This document shows, piece after piece, positions 1 through 6,927 of a stretch of DNA of 64,000 bases. The stretch is from the NCBI RefSeq assembly GCF_002074055.1, contig NZ_CP014619.1, forward strand, positions 1,054,001 to 1,118,000, written 5' to 3'. The stretch's first letter is position 1. Each line of letters starts with the position of its first letter. A program made the position numbers and the translations under genes. The notes beneath the pieces were generated by a model. The model was not told where the DNA came from. It did no database searches and saw nothing but the letters and a program-made list of their open reading frames with translations. This DNA comes from Frondihabitans sp. 762G35. Lineage in GTDB: Bacteria > Actinomycetota > Actinomycetes > Actinomycetales > Microbacteriaceae.

Positions 1-1130
1 CGACCCTGCCGGTGCTCGTCGCGGCCCGCATCCTGCAGGGTGTCGGCGGCGCGATGATGGTGCCCGTCGGGCGCATGACGGTGCTCCGGGTGACCCGCAA
101 GGAGGACGTCATCCGAGCCGTCGCCCTCCTCACCTGGCCCGCGCTCGTGGCCCCGATCCTGGCGCCGTTCCTCGGGGGGCTGATCACGACGTCGGCGTCC
201 TGGCACTGGATCTTCCTCCTCAACGTGCCGCTCGGGATCGTCGGGTTCGCCGTGGCGCTGCGCGTCGTCCCGGCCCCGGGGGCGTCCGCCGACGCCGAGC
301 ACGTCCCGACGCCGCCCGACTGGGTGGGCCTGTCGCTGACCTCCGCGGGCATCGCCTCGCTCGTCTGGGCGACGACCCTGCTGACGATGCCGCCGATCGA
401 CGTCGGTCAGACGGTCGCCTTCGGTGTCGCGGGGCTGATCCTGCTGTCCGTCGCCGTCGGGTACCTGCTGCGGGCCGAGCGCCCCTTCGTGGACCTGCGG
501 CTGCTTTGGATCGAAACGTACGGGACGGCCCTCGGCGGCGGGGGCCTCTACCGGTTCGTGATCAGCGCCATCCCGTTCGTCCTGCCCCTGCTCTTCCAGG
601 GCGCCTTCGGCTGGACCCCCGTCGAGGCGGGCAGCGCCGTCCTGTTCCTCTTCGCGGGCAACCTGGCGATCAAGCCGACCACGACCCCGCTGCTCCGGCG
701 CTTCGGCTTCCGTCGCCTCCTCGTCGCGTCGCACCTCCTCGGCGTCGCGTGCCTCGCCGCGATGGCGTTCTTCCGGCCCGAGACGCCGTTCGGGCTGATG
801 GTCGCCGTGCTCGTCGTCTCCGGTGCGGCGAGGTCGGTCGGATTCACGGCCTACAACACCATCACCTACGCCGATGTGGAGCCGCGCGACATGACGGGCG
901 CGAACGTGCTCGACTCGACGGTGCAGCAGATCGCGATCGGCAGCGGCATCGCGCTCGGCGCCGTCGCGATCTCGGCGGGGCTCGCGCTGACCTCCGGGGC
1001 CGGCGCCGCCCCCGTGCTGGCCTACGACTTCGCTTTCGCGGTGATCGCGGTCGTCCTGCTCGCCGCCCTCGTGCCGGCCTGGCGTCTGGCGCCGACCGCC
1101 GGCGACTCGCTCACGCGCTCGCGCGGCTGA
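1..1130 (+). CDS. MFS drug-exporter-type transporter, 3' part only
   Basis: The reading frame is open from the first bases, so the gene begins upstream of the window; the visible part encodes about 375 residues. It is a multi-pass membrane protein of the major facilitator superfamily. Soon after the window edge comes the antiporter-type motif ILQGVGGAMMVPVGR (motif C of DHA1/DHA2 exporters), followed by hydrophobic helices and a Trp-rich extracellular loop (SWHWIFLLNVPLG) typical of DHA2 proteins. The substrate cannot be told; proton-driven efflux of small molecules is the family role. The gene is convergent with the cysteine hydrolase that follows, with only 25 bases between the stops. Confidence 0.85.
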   Translation, partial: TLPVLVAARILQGVGGAMMVPVGRMTVLRVTRKEDVIRAVALLTWPALVAPILAPFLGGLITTSASWHWIFLLNVPLGIVGFAVALRVVPAPGASADAEHVPTPPDWVGLSLTSAGIASLVWATTLLTMPPIDVGQTVAFGVAGLILLSVAVGYLLRAERPFVDLRLLWIETYGTALGGGGLYRFVISAIPFVLPLLFQGAFGWTPVEAGSAVLFLFAGNLAIKPTTTPLLRRFGFRRLLVASHLLGVACLAAMAFFRPETPFGLMVAVLVVSGAARSVGFTAYNTITYADVEPRDMTGANVLDSTVQQIAIGSGIALGAVAISAGLALTSGAGAAPVLAYDFAFAVIAVVLLAALVPAWRLAPTAGDSLTRSRG

Positions 1131-1155
1131 CCGCAGGATCCCCGGCCGTCGCCGC

Positions 1156-1653
1156 TCAGGTGATCGTGACCCCGGCCGCCGTCAGCACCAGCTCCACGTC
1201 CGAGACGATCTCGGCCAGCGGGCGCGAGCCGCCGTGCGTGGCGTGAAGGGCGGACGGCACCTGGACCGCGAAGCCCGCGTCGTGCGCCGCGATGCTCGAC
1301 TCCTGGACGCAGGACTCGGAGCGCATCCCGACGACGACGATCGTCGCCACTCCGGAGGCGGCGAGCTCGGCCGCGAGCGCGGGGTTCGACTCGAAGACGT
1401 CGACCGTGGTCTTGCGGACGACCCAGTCGTCCTCCTCCGGCTCGAAGAAGAGCTCCCACCCCGGCGTGCGGGGTTCGTCGAGGTCCCCGGGGGCGCCGTC
1501 GTGCTGCACGAAGACGACGAGGCGGCCGTTCGTCCGGGCGACCTCGAGGGCCGTGCCGAGGCGCGTGACCATGATCGCGGCGGTGGGGAGGGCATCCTGC
1601 CCCTCGAGGAAGTGGCGCTGAGCGTCGAGCACCATCAGAGCGGTGTCGGGCAT
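1156..1653 (-). CDS. isochorismatase-like cysteine hydrolase
   Basis: A 165-residue soluble alpha/beta hydrolase of the isochorismatase/nicotinamidase superfamily. The presumed catalytic triad is visible: Asp10 in MVLDAQ, Lys81 in VVRKTTVD and Cys115 in RSESCVQES. The family hydrolyses amide or vinyl-ether bonds of small metabolites; the substrate here is unknown. The frame is open for 34 more codons upstream, but I chose the ATG at 1653 because GAGGAGG sits seven bases in front of it and because homologous proteins begin with this MxDTALMVLD strand. Confidence 0.87.
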   Translation of the reverse strand: MPDTALMVLDAQRHFLEGQDALPTAAIMVTRLGTALEVARTNGRLVVFVQHDGAPGDLDEPRTPGWELFFEPEEDDWVVRKTTVDVFESNPALAAELAASGVATIVVVGMRSESCVQESSIAAHDAGFAVQVPSALHATHGGSRPLAEIVSDVELVLTAAGVTIT

Positions 1654-1829
1654 GGGCGCCTCCTCGTCGAGTGTCCTGACCGCACAGTACTCGTGCGGGA
1701 GGTCCCTGCGGAAGACGTCGGGACGGCGGCCCCACCCGTTCTGGGGCGTGCGCACGGCGACCGGGCGCGCCTACCGTGAGGCCACGATCACGACTCGGCG
1801 GGAGACCCCCGCGCAGAGAGGGGCACGAC

Positions 1830-2048
1830 ATGACCACCGTCACCCGCCGCTGGACCCGCACCGCCCTCCTCGCGCGCCTGAGGGCCTCCGACGCGATCGA
1901 CCGCGACACCCTGCTGACGCCCCGCGAACGGGCCGAATGCCGGGTCGAGCTGTTCCGCATCGCCTCCGACGTCGACGCCGGACGGCTCGACTCCGTCGAG
2001 GCCGAGGAGCGGTTCTCCCGCCTGAGCGGGCTGCTGCTCGTCGCCTAG
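1830..2048 (+). CDS. small charged hypothetical protein, 72 aa
   Basis: Encodes 72 residues starting MTTVTRRWTR, rich in Arg, Glu and Asp and predicted helical. I do not recognise a family. The start is supported by a purine-rich AGAGAGGGG about eight bases upstream, and the third codon positions are mostly G/C as in neighbouring genes. Its TAG stop overlaps the TAG stop of the convergent MaoC gene within one CTAG tetramer at 2045-2048. Confidence 0.6.
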   Translation: MTTVTRRWTRTALLARLRASDAIDRDTLLTPRERAECRVELFRIASDVDAGRLDSVEAEERFSRLSGLLLVA

Positions 2049-2500
2049 GAGATCGCGGCGGCCCGGGTCAGCACCATCACGTCCATCCGGCCCTCCTGGA
2101 CCGTCTCGCCCCGCTGGTTGCGGAGTGTGAGGCGCCGCTCGACGATGCCCGTCGTGCCCTTCGACGTGAGTCGCGTCGACAGGATCTCGACCGTGCAGGT
2201 GAGGGTGTCGCCGATGAAGACGGGGCCCGTGAAGCGCCAGCCGTCGATCCCGAGCAGCGCCACGGCGGACCCCTCGAACACGCCCGTGCGCGCGATCAGG
2301 CCGAGGCAGAGCGACGCCCCGAGGAGGCCGTGCACGATCCGCTGCCCGTACCGGGTGCCCCTCGCGAATTCCGCGTCGGTGTGCACCTGGTTGTTGTCGT
2401 TCGTCCACGCGGCGAACGACACGACGTCGGCCTCCGTGATCGTCCGGCCGGGCGTGACGAACGTCTGGCCCCGCTCCAGGTCTTCCAGGTAGTGCGTCAC
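2045..2500 (-). CDS. MaoC-like hotdog-fold dehydratase
   Basis: A 151-residue single hotdog-fold protein. It starts with the lead-in typical of MaoC-like hydratases (YLEDLERGQTFVTPGRTITEAD) and carries the hydratase-2 region around residues 30-60, including the Asn-Gln-Val-His motif NQVHTDAEFA followed by HGLLGASLCLGL. The family hydrates or dehydrates acyl thioesters; the substrate is unknown. The gene begins four bases after the stop of the PAP2 phosphatase gene and is probably cotranscribed and translationally coupled with it. Confidence 0.85.
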   Translation of the reverse strand: MTHYLEDLERGQTFVTPGRTITEADVVSFAAWTNDNNQVHTDAEFARGTRYGQRIVHGLLGASLCLGLIARTGVFEGSAVALLGIDGWRFTGPVFIGDTLTCTVEILSTRLTSKGTTGIVERRLTLRNQRGETVQEGRMDVMVLTRAAAIS

Positions 2501-2504
2501 GGGG

Positions 2505-3086
2505 TCAGCCTCTCGCTCGGACGGGCAGGAGCACGCGGCCGAGGACGGCCGCGCCGGAGCCGATGATCGCCCCGCCGGCGACGTCGGAGAGCCAGTGCGC
2601 TCCGACGTGGAGCCGGGAGTACGCGACCGCGAGGGCGACCGGTGCCACCACCGCGCCGCGCAGCGGGCTCTCGAGGGCGACCCCCGTGGCGAACGCGAGG
2701 GCGCTCGCCGTGTGCCCGGACGGGAACGACGCCGAGGTCGGGAACACCCGGAGGCGGCGCGCGAGGGGGATCTCCTCGATCACCGGTCGCGGGCCGCCGA
2801 ACACGGGCTTGGCCACGATGTTCGCGAAGGCGCTCGCGCCCGCGAGCGAGAGCAGTCCGCGCACGGCCGCGCGGCGGCCTCGCCGACCGGTGCACGCGAG
2901 GATCGCGGCCGCGACGTACCAGAGCACGGCGTTGTTGGCGGACGTCGAGAGGCGCACCAGCGCCGCGTCGGTGCGCGGTCCCGCCGGGATAGCGGCGATC
3001 CCGGCGTTCACCCGGCGGTCGAAGAGACCGACGACACGGGGCAGGATGCTCGGGGCGGACGACGACGAGGGAGGACGCAGCTTCAC
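2505..3086 (-). CDS. PAP2 superfamily membrane phosphatase
   Basis: A 193-residue membrane phosphatase with all three PAP2 signature blocks: AKPVFGGPRP (KxxxxxxRP), FPSGHTAS (PSGH) and SRLHVGAHWLSDVAGG (SRxxxxxHxxxD). Members dephosphorylate lipid phosphates such as phosphatidic acid, undecaprenyl pyrophosphate or polyprenyl-phosphoryl sugars. The GTG at 3086 is preferred because AGGTGG lies a few bases upstream; the longer upstream frame is antisense to the FAD oxidoreductase and is not credible. The MaoC gene follows directly. Confidence 0.85.
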   Translation of the reverse strand: MKLRPPSSSSAPSILPRVVGLFDRRVNAGIAAIPAGPRTDAALVRLSTSANNAVLWYVAAAILACTGRRGRRAAVRGLLSLAGASAFANIVAKPVFGGPRPVIEEIPLARRLRVFPTSASFPSGHTASALAFATGVALESPLRGAVVAPVALAVAYSRLHVGAHWLSDVAGGAIIGSGAAVLGRVLLPVRARG

Positions 3087-3137
3087 CCGCCCACCTAACC
3101 ACGAGCGTCCGTTCACCCGGCGTTTCCACGCGGCACC

Positions 3138-3143
3138 TACCGT
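3138..3143 (+). promoter_or_regulatory. leaderless -10 box TACCGT
   Basis: TACCGT ends seven bases before the A of the ATG at 3150, so transcription is expected to start on the start codon itself. No Shine-Dalgarno sequence is present. The same hexamer at the same distance precedes apt and the maltokinase gene. Confidence 0.6.
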
Positions 3144-3149
3144 CCGTCC

Positions 3150-4295
3150 ATGGCAAAGAGTGTGGATCAGACCGTCGACGTGGCGATCGTCGGGGCCGGG
3201 ATCGTGGGGCTCGGGCACGCGCTCGCCGCGATCGACCGGGGCCTGTCGGTCGTGGTGATCGACCGGGGGAGCGTGCAGACCGGCTCGTCGATCCGCAACT
3301 TCGGGCACGCGTGCATCTCCGTCCAGTCTGGGGCCGCGCAGGTCCACGCCGATCGCACGCGGGAGCTGTGGCTCCGGCTCGTCGAGGAGGCGGGTCTCTG
3401 GCACCGGGCGGACGGCGGCTTCGTCGTCGCTCGGGCCGAGGACGAACTCGACGTGCTCCGTGAGTTCCGCGCCCGCCGTCCCGACCGGGTCGAGCTGCTG
3501 TCCGCCGAGGAGACCGCCGCATCGACCGGCACGGGTCCGGGCGTCGCCGTGGGGGGTGCACGCCTCCTCGACGATCTCCAGGTCGATCCGCGCGAGGCGG
3601 TGCTGCGCATCACCGACCACCTGCGCTCGCGCGGCGTCGAGTTCCAGTTCGGCACGGCCGCTCGCACGATCCGCTCGGGGCGGCTCCACACGACCAGGGG
3701 CCGCATCGCCGCCGATCAGGTGATCGTCGCCGTCAACTACGACGTCGACCACCTCTTCCCCGAACTCGGCGACCGCTACCAGGTGGAGCGCTGCGCGCTC
3801 GACATGCTCCGCGTCGAGATCCCCGGCCTGCGGGCACCGCTCCGCGGCCCCGTGCTGACCGGGTGGTCGATGCTGCGCTACTCCGGGTTCGCGGGGCTGC
3901 CGTCGCTCGGTCGGGTCCGCGAGAGGCTCCACTCCGGGCATCCCGCGTTCGCGGCCCTCGACGTCAACCAGATGTACACGCAGTGGCGCGACGGGAGCGT
4001 GATCGTGGGCGACACGCATCACCGGGGCGACGCCGTCGACCCGTTCCAGCGCGAGAACGCCTTCGACGAGCTGCTCGACGCGACCGCGTCGCTCTTCGGG
4101 CAGGAGTCGCGGCGCGATCTCCGGGTCGTCGAGCGCTGGCAGGGCGTCTACGCGTCGGCACCGGAGGAGTTCCTCGTCGACGAGCCCCTCGACGGCGTGC
4201 ACGTCGTGTCGGTGACGACCGGCATCGGCATGACGACCGGCCTCGGCCTCGCCGATCGCGTCGTCTCGGAGATCTACGAGCCCGTCGGCGCCTGA
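3150..4295 (+). CDS. FAD-dependent oxidoreductase, TIGR03364-like
   Basis: A 381-residue D-amino-acid-oxidase-type flavoprotein. The dinucleotide-binding GAGIVGLGHA motif lies at residues 15-24, followed by the conserved block GSSIRNFGHACIS and, near the C terminus, the flavin-binding stretch SVTTGIGMTTGLG. This pattern matches the TIGR03364 group, which in many genomes sits beside phosphonatase-like enzymes and is proposed to deaminate an aminophosphonate. No phosphonate gene is present here, so the substrate is open. The gene appears monocistronic, with a leaderless promoter upstream and a strong palindromic terminator immediately downstream. Confidence 0.82.
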   Translation: MAKSVDQTVDVAIVGAGIVGLGHALAAIDRGLSVVVIDRGSVQTGSSIRNFGHACISVQSGAAQVHADRTRELWLRLVEEAGLWHRADGGFVVARAEDELDVLREFRARRPDRVELLSAEETAASTGTGPGVAVGGARLLDDLQVDPREAVLRITDHLRSRGVEFQFGTAARTIRSGRLHTTRGRIAADQVIVAVNYDVDHLFPELGDRYQVERCALDMLRVEIPGLRAPLRGPVLTGWSMLRYSGFAGLPSLGRVRERLHSGHPAFAALDVNQMYTQWRDGSVIVGDTHHRGDAVDPFQRENAFDELLDATASLFGQESRRDLRVVERWQGVYASAPEEFLVDEPLDGVHVVSVTTGIGMTTGLGLADRVVSEIYEPVGA

Positions 4296-4305
4296 CCCGC
4301 CAACG

Positions 4306-4345
4306 GACGACGGGACACCACGCCGCGGCGTGGTGTCCCGTCGTC
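4306..4345. terminator. 40-bp perfect palindrome, bidirectional terminator
   Basis: Two 20-base arms are exact reverse complements with no spacer; the centre is GCCGCGGC. The palindrome lies between the stops of the convergent FAD oxidoreductase and DHA2 transporter genes. There is no T tract, but a stem this long between convergent genes most plausibly ends transcription from both sides. Confidence 0.75.
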
Positions 4346-4373
4346 GATCCGGTGTCGGGTCAGGAGCCGCGGG

Positions 4374-5879
4374 TCAGTGAGCCGCGACGGGCTCGGCCGG
4401 TGTCGGGGTCGCCGTCCCCGCACCGCGGCCGCGGCGACGGAAGAGCAGCGCCGCCATGATGGCGCCGAATGCGAAGAACCCGGCACCCCACCAGTACGCG
4501 GTGGCGTAGCTGTGCACGGCGGCCTCGGCCATCGTGGTGGCGGTCGGGGGCAGGTTCGAGGCCAGGTAGTCGGTGGCAGCCGTCGCCGCGAGGGTGTTGA
4601 GGAGGGCGGTGCCGATCGACCCGCCGACCTGCTGGCTCGTGTTGACCATGGCGGAGGCGACTCCGGCGTGGCCGCGATCGACGCCGAGCGTCGCCGTCTG
4701 GATCGACGCCGGCATGATCGAGCCCATTCCGAAGCCGAGCACCATCAGCGCCGGGAGGACGTCGTGGGCGTAGGTGCTGTCGAGTCCGAGGCGGGTGAGG
4801 TACGACATGCCGATCGCGGCGAGGACCATGCCGAAGGGCACCATGATCTTCGGGCCGAATCGCGGAACGAAGATGTTCGTCGAGAGCTGCGCGGCCAGGA
4901 TGAGCATGCCGATCATGGGCAGGAACGACAGGCCGGTGCGGATCGGCGTGTAGTGGAGCGACGTCTGCAGGTAGTAGGTGACGAACAGGAAGACGCCGAA
5001 CATGCCGGCTCCGGCGATGAGGACGGAGGCGTAGGCGGCACCGCGGTTGCGGTCGAGGACGATCGACAGCGGGAGCAGCGCGTGCTCGGCCCGGCGCTGC
5101 CAGAGGACGAAGGCGACCAGCAGCACGCCGGCTCCGGCGAGGAAGCCCCAGGTGAGCGGGGAGCCCCAGCCGTCGGTCTCGGCATTGGAGAAGCCGTAGA
5201 CGAGCGAGAAGAGGGCGCCGGAGACGAGGATCGTTCCGGGCACGTCGAGCTTCGGCCGGGGGCCCTGGCGCTCCTGGTGGGAGACGAAGACGATCGCGCC
5301 GATGACGGCGATCACGGCGATGAAGACGTTGATGTAGAGGTTCCAGCGCCAGTTGAAGTTCTCGGTGAGGACGCCGCCGAGGAGCAGGCCGATGGCGCCG
5401 CCGGCTCCCGCGATGGCGCCGAAGACGCCGAACGCGCGAGCGCGCTCCTTGGGGATGGTGAACGTCGTCGTGAGGACGGCCAGGGCGGTGGGGGCGAGCA
5501 TCGCGCCGAACGCCCCCTGGAGCGCGCGGGCGAACACGAGCAGGCCGAAGGTGCCGGCGGCGCCGCCCAGGGCGGAGGCCAGCGCGAAGCCGATGAGGCC
5601 GATGATGAACGTCCGCTTGCGGCCGATCAGGTCGGAGAGGCGTCCGCCGAGGAGGAGGAGGCTGCCGAACGCGAGGGAGTAGGCGGTGACGATCCACTGG
5701 CGTTCTCCGTTGGAGAAGCCGAGATCCGCCTGGGCGCTGGGGAGGGCGATGTTGACGACGGTGGAGTCGAGCACGACCATGAGCTGCGCGAGGGCCACGG
5801 TGGAGAGGGTCCACCAGCGGCGAGAGGAGACCGCGGGAGCGGAGGTGGCCGTTCCCGGTCGAGAGGAGGTCTGAGTCAT
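4374..5879 (-). CDS. DHA2 (EmrB/QacA-type) MFS drug exporter
   Basis: A 501-residue proton-coupled exporter with the length and helix pattern of the 14-helix DHA2 family. Motif A is GGRLSDLIGRKR near residues 77-88, and motif C is present in GAFGAMLAPTALAVL. The likely role is efflux of antiseptics or antibiotics. It is divergent from a TetR-type regulator with an operator-like sequence between them, the usual design of repressor-controlled efflux. The -10-like TAGAGT sits eight bases before its ATG, so the transcript would have almost no leader. Confidence 0.9.
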   Translation of the reverse strand: MTQTSSRPGTATSAPAVSSRRWWTLSTVALAQLMVVLDSTVVNIALPSAQADLGFSNGERQWIVTAYSLAFGSLLLLGGRLSDLIGRKRTFIIGLIGFALASALGGAAGTFGLLVFARALQGAFGAMLAPTALAVLTTTFTIPKERARAFGVFGAIAGAGGAIGLLLGGVLTENFNWRWNLYINVFIAVIAVIGAIVFVSHQERQGPRPKLDVPGTILVSGALFSLVYGFSNAETDGWGSPLTWGFLAGAGVLLVAFVLWQRRAEHALLPLSIVLDRNRGAAYASVLIAGAGMFGVFLFVTYYLQTSLHYTPIRTGLSFLPMIGMLILAAQLSTNIFVPRFGPKIMVPFGMVLAAIGMSYLTRLGLDSTYAHDVLPALMVLGFGMGSIMPASIQTATLGVDRGHAGVASAMVNTSQQVGGSIGTALLNTLAATAATDYLASNLPPTATTMAEAAVHSYATAYWWGAGFFAFGAIMAALLFRRRGRGAGTATPTPAEPVAAH

Positions 5880-5886
5880 GGGGACG

Positions 5887-5947
5887 ACTCTATACGGTTC
5901 TGACGAGTTTCGGATATGGTGAGTTTCGGAACTCGCGAGACTACACT
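5887..5947. promoter_or_regulatory. divergent promoters and probable TetR operator
   Basis: The 112-bp gap between exporter and regulator holds the inverted repeat GAGTTTCGGAACTC (5921-5934). A direct copy of its left part, GAGTTTCGGA, lies at 5905-5914, 16 bases away. On the minus strand TAGAGT (5892-5887) is a -10 box for the exporter; on the plus strand TACACT (5942-5947) can serve the regulator. The repeats lie between the two -10 boxes, where a bound dimer would block both promoters. The operator role is inferred. Confidence 0.6.
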
Positions 5948-5991
5948 GGGGGCGTTCCAGTCAACCGCACCGGTGAGAAAGGGGAGCAGCG

Positions 5992-6612
5992 ATGACGCTC
6001 GCAGACCCGACCGCCTCGCGCCTCGGTCGCAAGCGCGACCACACGCGCGACCCCGAGATCCTCCAGTGCACCCTCGAGGTGCTGGCCGAGACCGGCTACG
6101 ACGGCATGACCATCGAGATGGTCGCCGCCCGGGCCAAGGCCGGCAAGGCGACCCTCTACCGGCGGTGGGCGTCGAAGGGCGAACTCGTGCTCGACGCCGT
6201 CGCGTGCATGAAGAAGGGCGACTTCGACGAGGCCAACCTCCCCGACACCGGGACGCTGCGCGGCGACCTCGTGGCGATGATCCGGCCCCCCTCGCTCGAG
6301 GAGGCCGAGAAGAAGCTCCGCGTCATGGCGGGGCTCATGGCGATGCTCTCGCAGGCGCCGGAACTCGCCGACGCCGCCAACAGGGCCATCGTGGAGCCGC
6401 GGGCCGCGATCAACCGGATGTTCTTCCGGCGGGCGATCGAGCGCGGCGAGATCGCACCGGACTGCGACGTCGAGACGCTGTCGCTGATCACTCCCGCCAT
6501 GGCCGCGCACCGATCGCTTCTGCAGAAGAAGCCCGTCGACCGCGACTTCCTCGTGTCGATCATCGACGGCGTGCTGCTCCCGGCCGTCGGCCTGCGCCCG
6601 CCCGTCCACTGA
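5992..6612 (+). CDS. TetR/AcrR family transcriptional regulator
   Basis: A 206-residue regulator. The N-terminal helix-turn-helix is clear: ILQCTLEVLAETGYDGMTIE, then VAARAKAGKATLYRRWASKG ending near residue 64, with the invariant KATLYRRW of TetR proteins. The C-terminal half is the ligand-binding domain. GGGGAGCAGCG precedes the ATG. Its position divergent to the DHA2 exporter strongly suggests that it represses that gene and itself, and is released by an exporter substrate. Confidence 0.9.
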   Translation: MTLADPTASRLGRKRDHTRDPEILQCTLEVLAETGYDGMTIEMVAARAKAGKATLYRRWASKGELVLDAVACMKKGDFDEANLPDTGTLRGDLVAMIRPPSLEEAEKKLRVMAGLMAMLSQAPELADAANRAIVEPRAAINRMFFRRAIERGEIAPDCDVETLSLITPAMAAHRSLLQKKPVDRDFLVSIIDGVLLPAVGLRPPVH

Positions 6613-6728
6613 CGCGCGCGACCCGCGACGTCTGCCCCCGAACGGGCGCGCCCCGAACGAGCGCGACCCGAAAGTGGACTCGTGACGAGCATCCTGCGCC
6701 CGTAGTTTCGATGGCGGAGGTAACAGTC

Positions 6729-6866
6729 ATGGACGTCGAACCGCTTCACGATCTGCTCGGTTCCACCGAACCGTTCGGCCAGGCATTGGAAGCGCGAGAC
6801 TTCGGGCTGTCCTTCGTCGGAGACGCCTGGCTCGAGGCGCATTCCCGCCAGATGGGCTCCGACTGA
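6729..6866 (+). CDS. probable small protein, 45 aa
   Basis: An ATG at 6729 follows GGAGGT with a seven-base spacing, the best ribosome-binding site in this area. A -10 box TAGTTT lies at 6703-6708. The product of 45 residues starts MDVEPLHDLL, is acidic and has no membrane segment; I do not recognise it. A longer in-frame start exists at 6711, but that would place the ribosome-binding site inside the gene. The unit ends just before a hairpin shared with the convergent GH15 gene. Confidence 0.45.
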   Translation: MDVEPLHDLLGSTEPFGQALEARDFGLSFVGDAWLEAHSRQMGSD

Positions 6867-6883
6867 CCCTCGGGTCGAGCACC

Positions 6884-6914
6884 GTGCGGCGGCGACCCCT
6901 ACTCGCCGCTGCAC
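6884..6914. terminator. hairpin between convergent genes
   Basis: Twelve-base arms at 6884-6895 and 6903-6914 pair with one mismatch that can form G-U in RNA, leaving a short loop. The hairpin stands between the 45-aa gene and the end of the GH15 gene. A bidirectional terminator role is inferred. Confidence 0.5.
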
Positions 6915-6927
6915 GGGTTCGCCCCGG

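Noticed and set aside
1022-1960. Long antisense open frames here and across the window, for example 2505-4202(-), 7420-9198(+) and 59925-62837(-)
   Set aside because: They lie opposite well-supported genes, have Arg/Pro/Gly-rich composition and no domain match. High GC removes stop codons on the other strand.
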